Below are positions 6,362 through 7,011 of a stretch of DNA of 7,011 nt, piece after piece. How positions within the stretch are numbered: position 1 is the first letter of the stretch; each line of letters opens with the position of its first letter. Source of the stretch: MADRE2 sp964397015 (GTDB lineage: Bacteria; Desulfobacterota; Desulfobacteria; Desulfobacterales; Desulfobacteraceae); the NCBI GenBank assembly GCA_964397015.1, contig CAYNHL010000159.1, forward strand, positions 1 to 7,011, given 5' to 3'. A model generated the notes under the pieces. It did not search any database. It had not been told where the DNA came from and saw nothing but the letters and a program-made list of their open reading frames with translations. A program made the position numbers and the translations under genes.

Positions 6362-6440
6362 AATACAATATTGGTCCCATTCATAATGAAGTCCGAAAGC
6401 TGAGTATGTGACGATATACGGATCAACAGGATAACAAAAG

Positions 6441-7011
6441 ATGCACATTCGTGAAAACCTGATGGTGCACCCAGGCCTTTTTGCCGTTCGCACTTGCCTT
6501 GCATGCGTTTTACTTCTGGTTGTATCTGCCTTTTTTGCAAGCATAGGGCATGCTGCTGAAAAAATGCCTCCTGCTTCGGCACAAGTCAGCCTGACAGCAC
6601 AGGAACGAGAATGGCTCGATGCCAATCCCGAAAAACTCACCCTGTTTTTCAACACCGAATTTCCGCCCATTGAATTCATGACATCAACCGGAAAGTTTAC
6701 CGGTATGGGCGCGGATATCATCCTGCGGGTCGAAGAACTTTTAAATATATCGTTCATCAAAATTCCCTCCAGTGACTGGAACGATCATCTTGCAAGCATC
6801 GAGTCCGGTAAATGCGCCGTCGCTCCGACCATAGTGCGTACTGATGAACGCGAAGCTTACATTCTGTTCACCATACCCTATGCCACTGTACCTGTCGTTG
6901 TCATAACAACCCGGGCCACATCGGGAAAACTGTCTTTAAACGAGCTTGGAAACCGTCGTGTCGGAGTTGTGTCTGGGTTTGCAACCGAAACATATCTTCG
7001 CGAAAGGGTGA
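6441..7011 (+). CDS. Sensor protein, SBP_bac_3 periplasmic domain (3' partial)
   Basis: The reading frame is open to the window end, giving the first 190 residues. Residues about 13-39 form a signal peptide or first membrane segment: Arg17, the hydrophobic run ACVLLLVVSAFFASIG, then GHAA with likely cleavage after Ala38 or Ala39. No lipobox is seen. From residue 51 the pattern LTAQEREWLDANPEKLTLFFNTEFPPIEFM, then GKFTGMGADIILRVEELL (85-101), RTDEREAYILFTIPYATVPVVVITT (133-157) and LNELGNRRVGVVSGFATETYL (167-186), is typical of type 3 solute-binding domains fused to receptors, as in EvgS/BvgS. The LTxxExxWL lead-in favours a sensor (histidine kinase, diguanylate cyclase or similar) over a free transporter-binding protein; the output domain lies beyond the window. 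The ATG at 6441 is chosen because AGG (6428-6430) precedes it and the signal peptide fits; Met8 is an alternative. Likely transcribed from its own promoter at 6333-6361. Confidence 0.82.
   Translation, partial: MHIRENLMVHPGLFAVRTCLACVLLLVVSAFFASIGHAAEKMPPASAQVSLTAQEREWLDANPEKLTLFFNTEFPPIEFMTSTGKFTGMGADIILRVEELLNISFIKIPSSDWNDHLASIESGKCAVAPTIVRTDEREAYILFTIPYATVPVVVITTRATSGKLSLNELGNRRVGVVSGFATETYLRERV

Noticed and set aside
6056..6760. 234-residue minus-strand frame opposite the heparinase end and sensor start
   Set aside because: It spans two well supported plus-strand genes and the promoter between them, and its composition is rich in Arg, Ser and Cys as expected from an antisense shadow.
1..7011. 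CRISPR array, tRNA or rRNA gene, insertion sequence or attachment site
   Set aside because: I saw no regularly spaced repeats, no cloverleaf-like or rRNA-like sequence, no transposase or integrase coding sequence, and no terminal inverted repeats around the DUF pair.

Overview
This 7 kb window looks like chromosomal DNA from a Gram-negative, moderately AT-rich bacterium. A sulfate-reducing Desulfobacterota member of the Desulfobacteraceae type is my best guess. That rests on the PAS protein with a Cys4 tail ending in a CPDC-like motif, the periplasmic-binding sensor with its LTxxExxWL lead-in, and the overall protein style. It is inference; no rRNA or marker gene is present to confirm it.

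Layout: (1) Bases 1-433 hold no gene I can defend, only AT-rich sequence with several small inverted and direct repeats, ending in a good sigma70-type promoter (372-400). (2) 434-1078 encodes a short PAS-domain protein with a putative zinc-binding tail and no recognisable output domain. (3) 1135-1635 is a compact two-gene unit, DUF4160 followed by DUF2442, markedly AT-rich, possibly a toxin-antitoxin-like or mobile accessory pair. (4) 1648-2889 on the minus strand is a WbuB-like family 4 glycosyltransferase, convergent with the DUF pair. (5) On the plus strand, divergent from the glycosyltransferase, a Wzx/MATE-like polysaccharide flippase (3079-4425) is followed nine bases later by a heparinase II/III-family protein (4435-6336). 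(6) 6441 to the window end is the N-terminal part of a secreted or membrane sensor with a periplasmic SBP_bac_3 (EvgS/BvgS-like) domain.

The coherent theme is surface polysaccharide. The glycosyltransferase would extend a lipid-linked glycan in the cytoplasm. The flippase would move it across the inner membrane. The heparinase-like protein would cleave, trim or otherwise process an acidic polysaccharide; such genes are frequent in exopolysaccharide clusters. No initiating sugar-phosphate transferase, polymerase or export porin is in view, so this is either the edge of a larger locus or a small satellite set. The flanking PAS protein and periplasmic sensor are sensory genes and appear to be separately transcribed.

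Nothing here amounts to a clearly new system. The points most worth following are: the heparinase start, where a 4-base tandem duplication appears to have displaced an ATG and left a TTG; the corrected glycosyltransferase start, supported by a consensus -35; the AT-rich DUF4160/DUF2442 pair; the output-less PAS/Cys4 protein; and the sensor promoter whose -35 box overlaps the heparinase stop codon.
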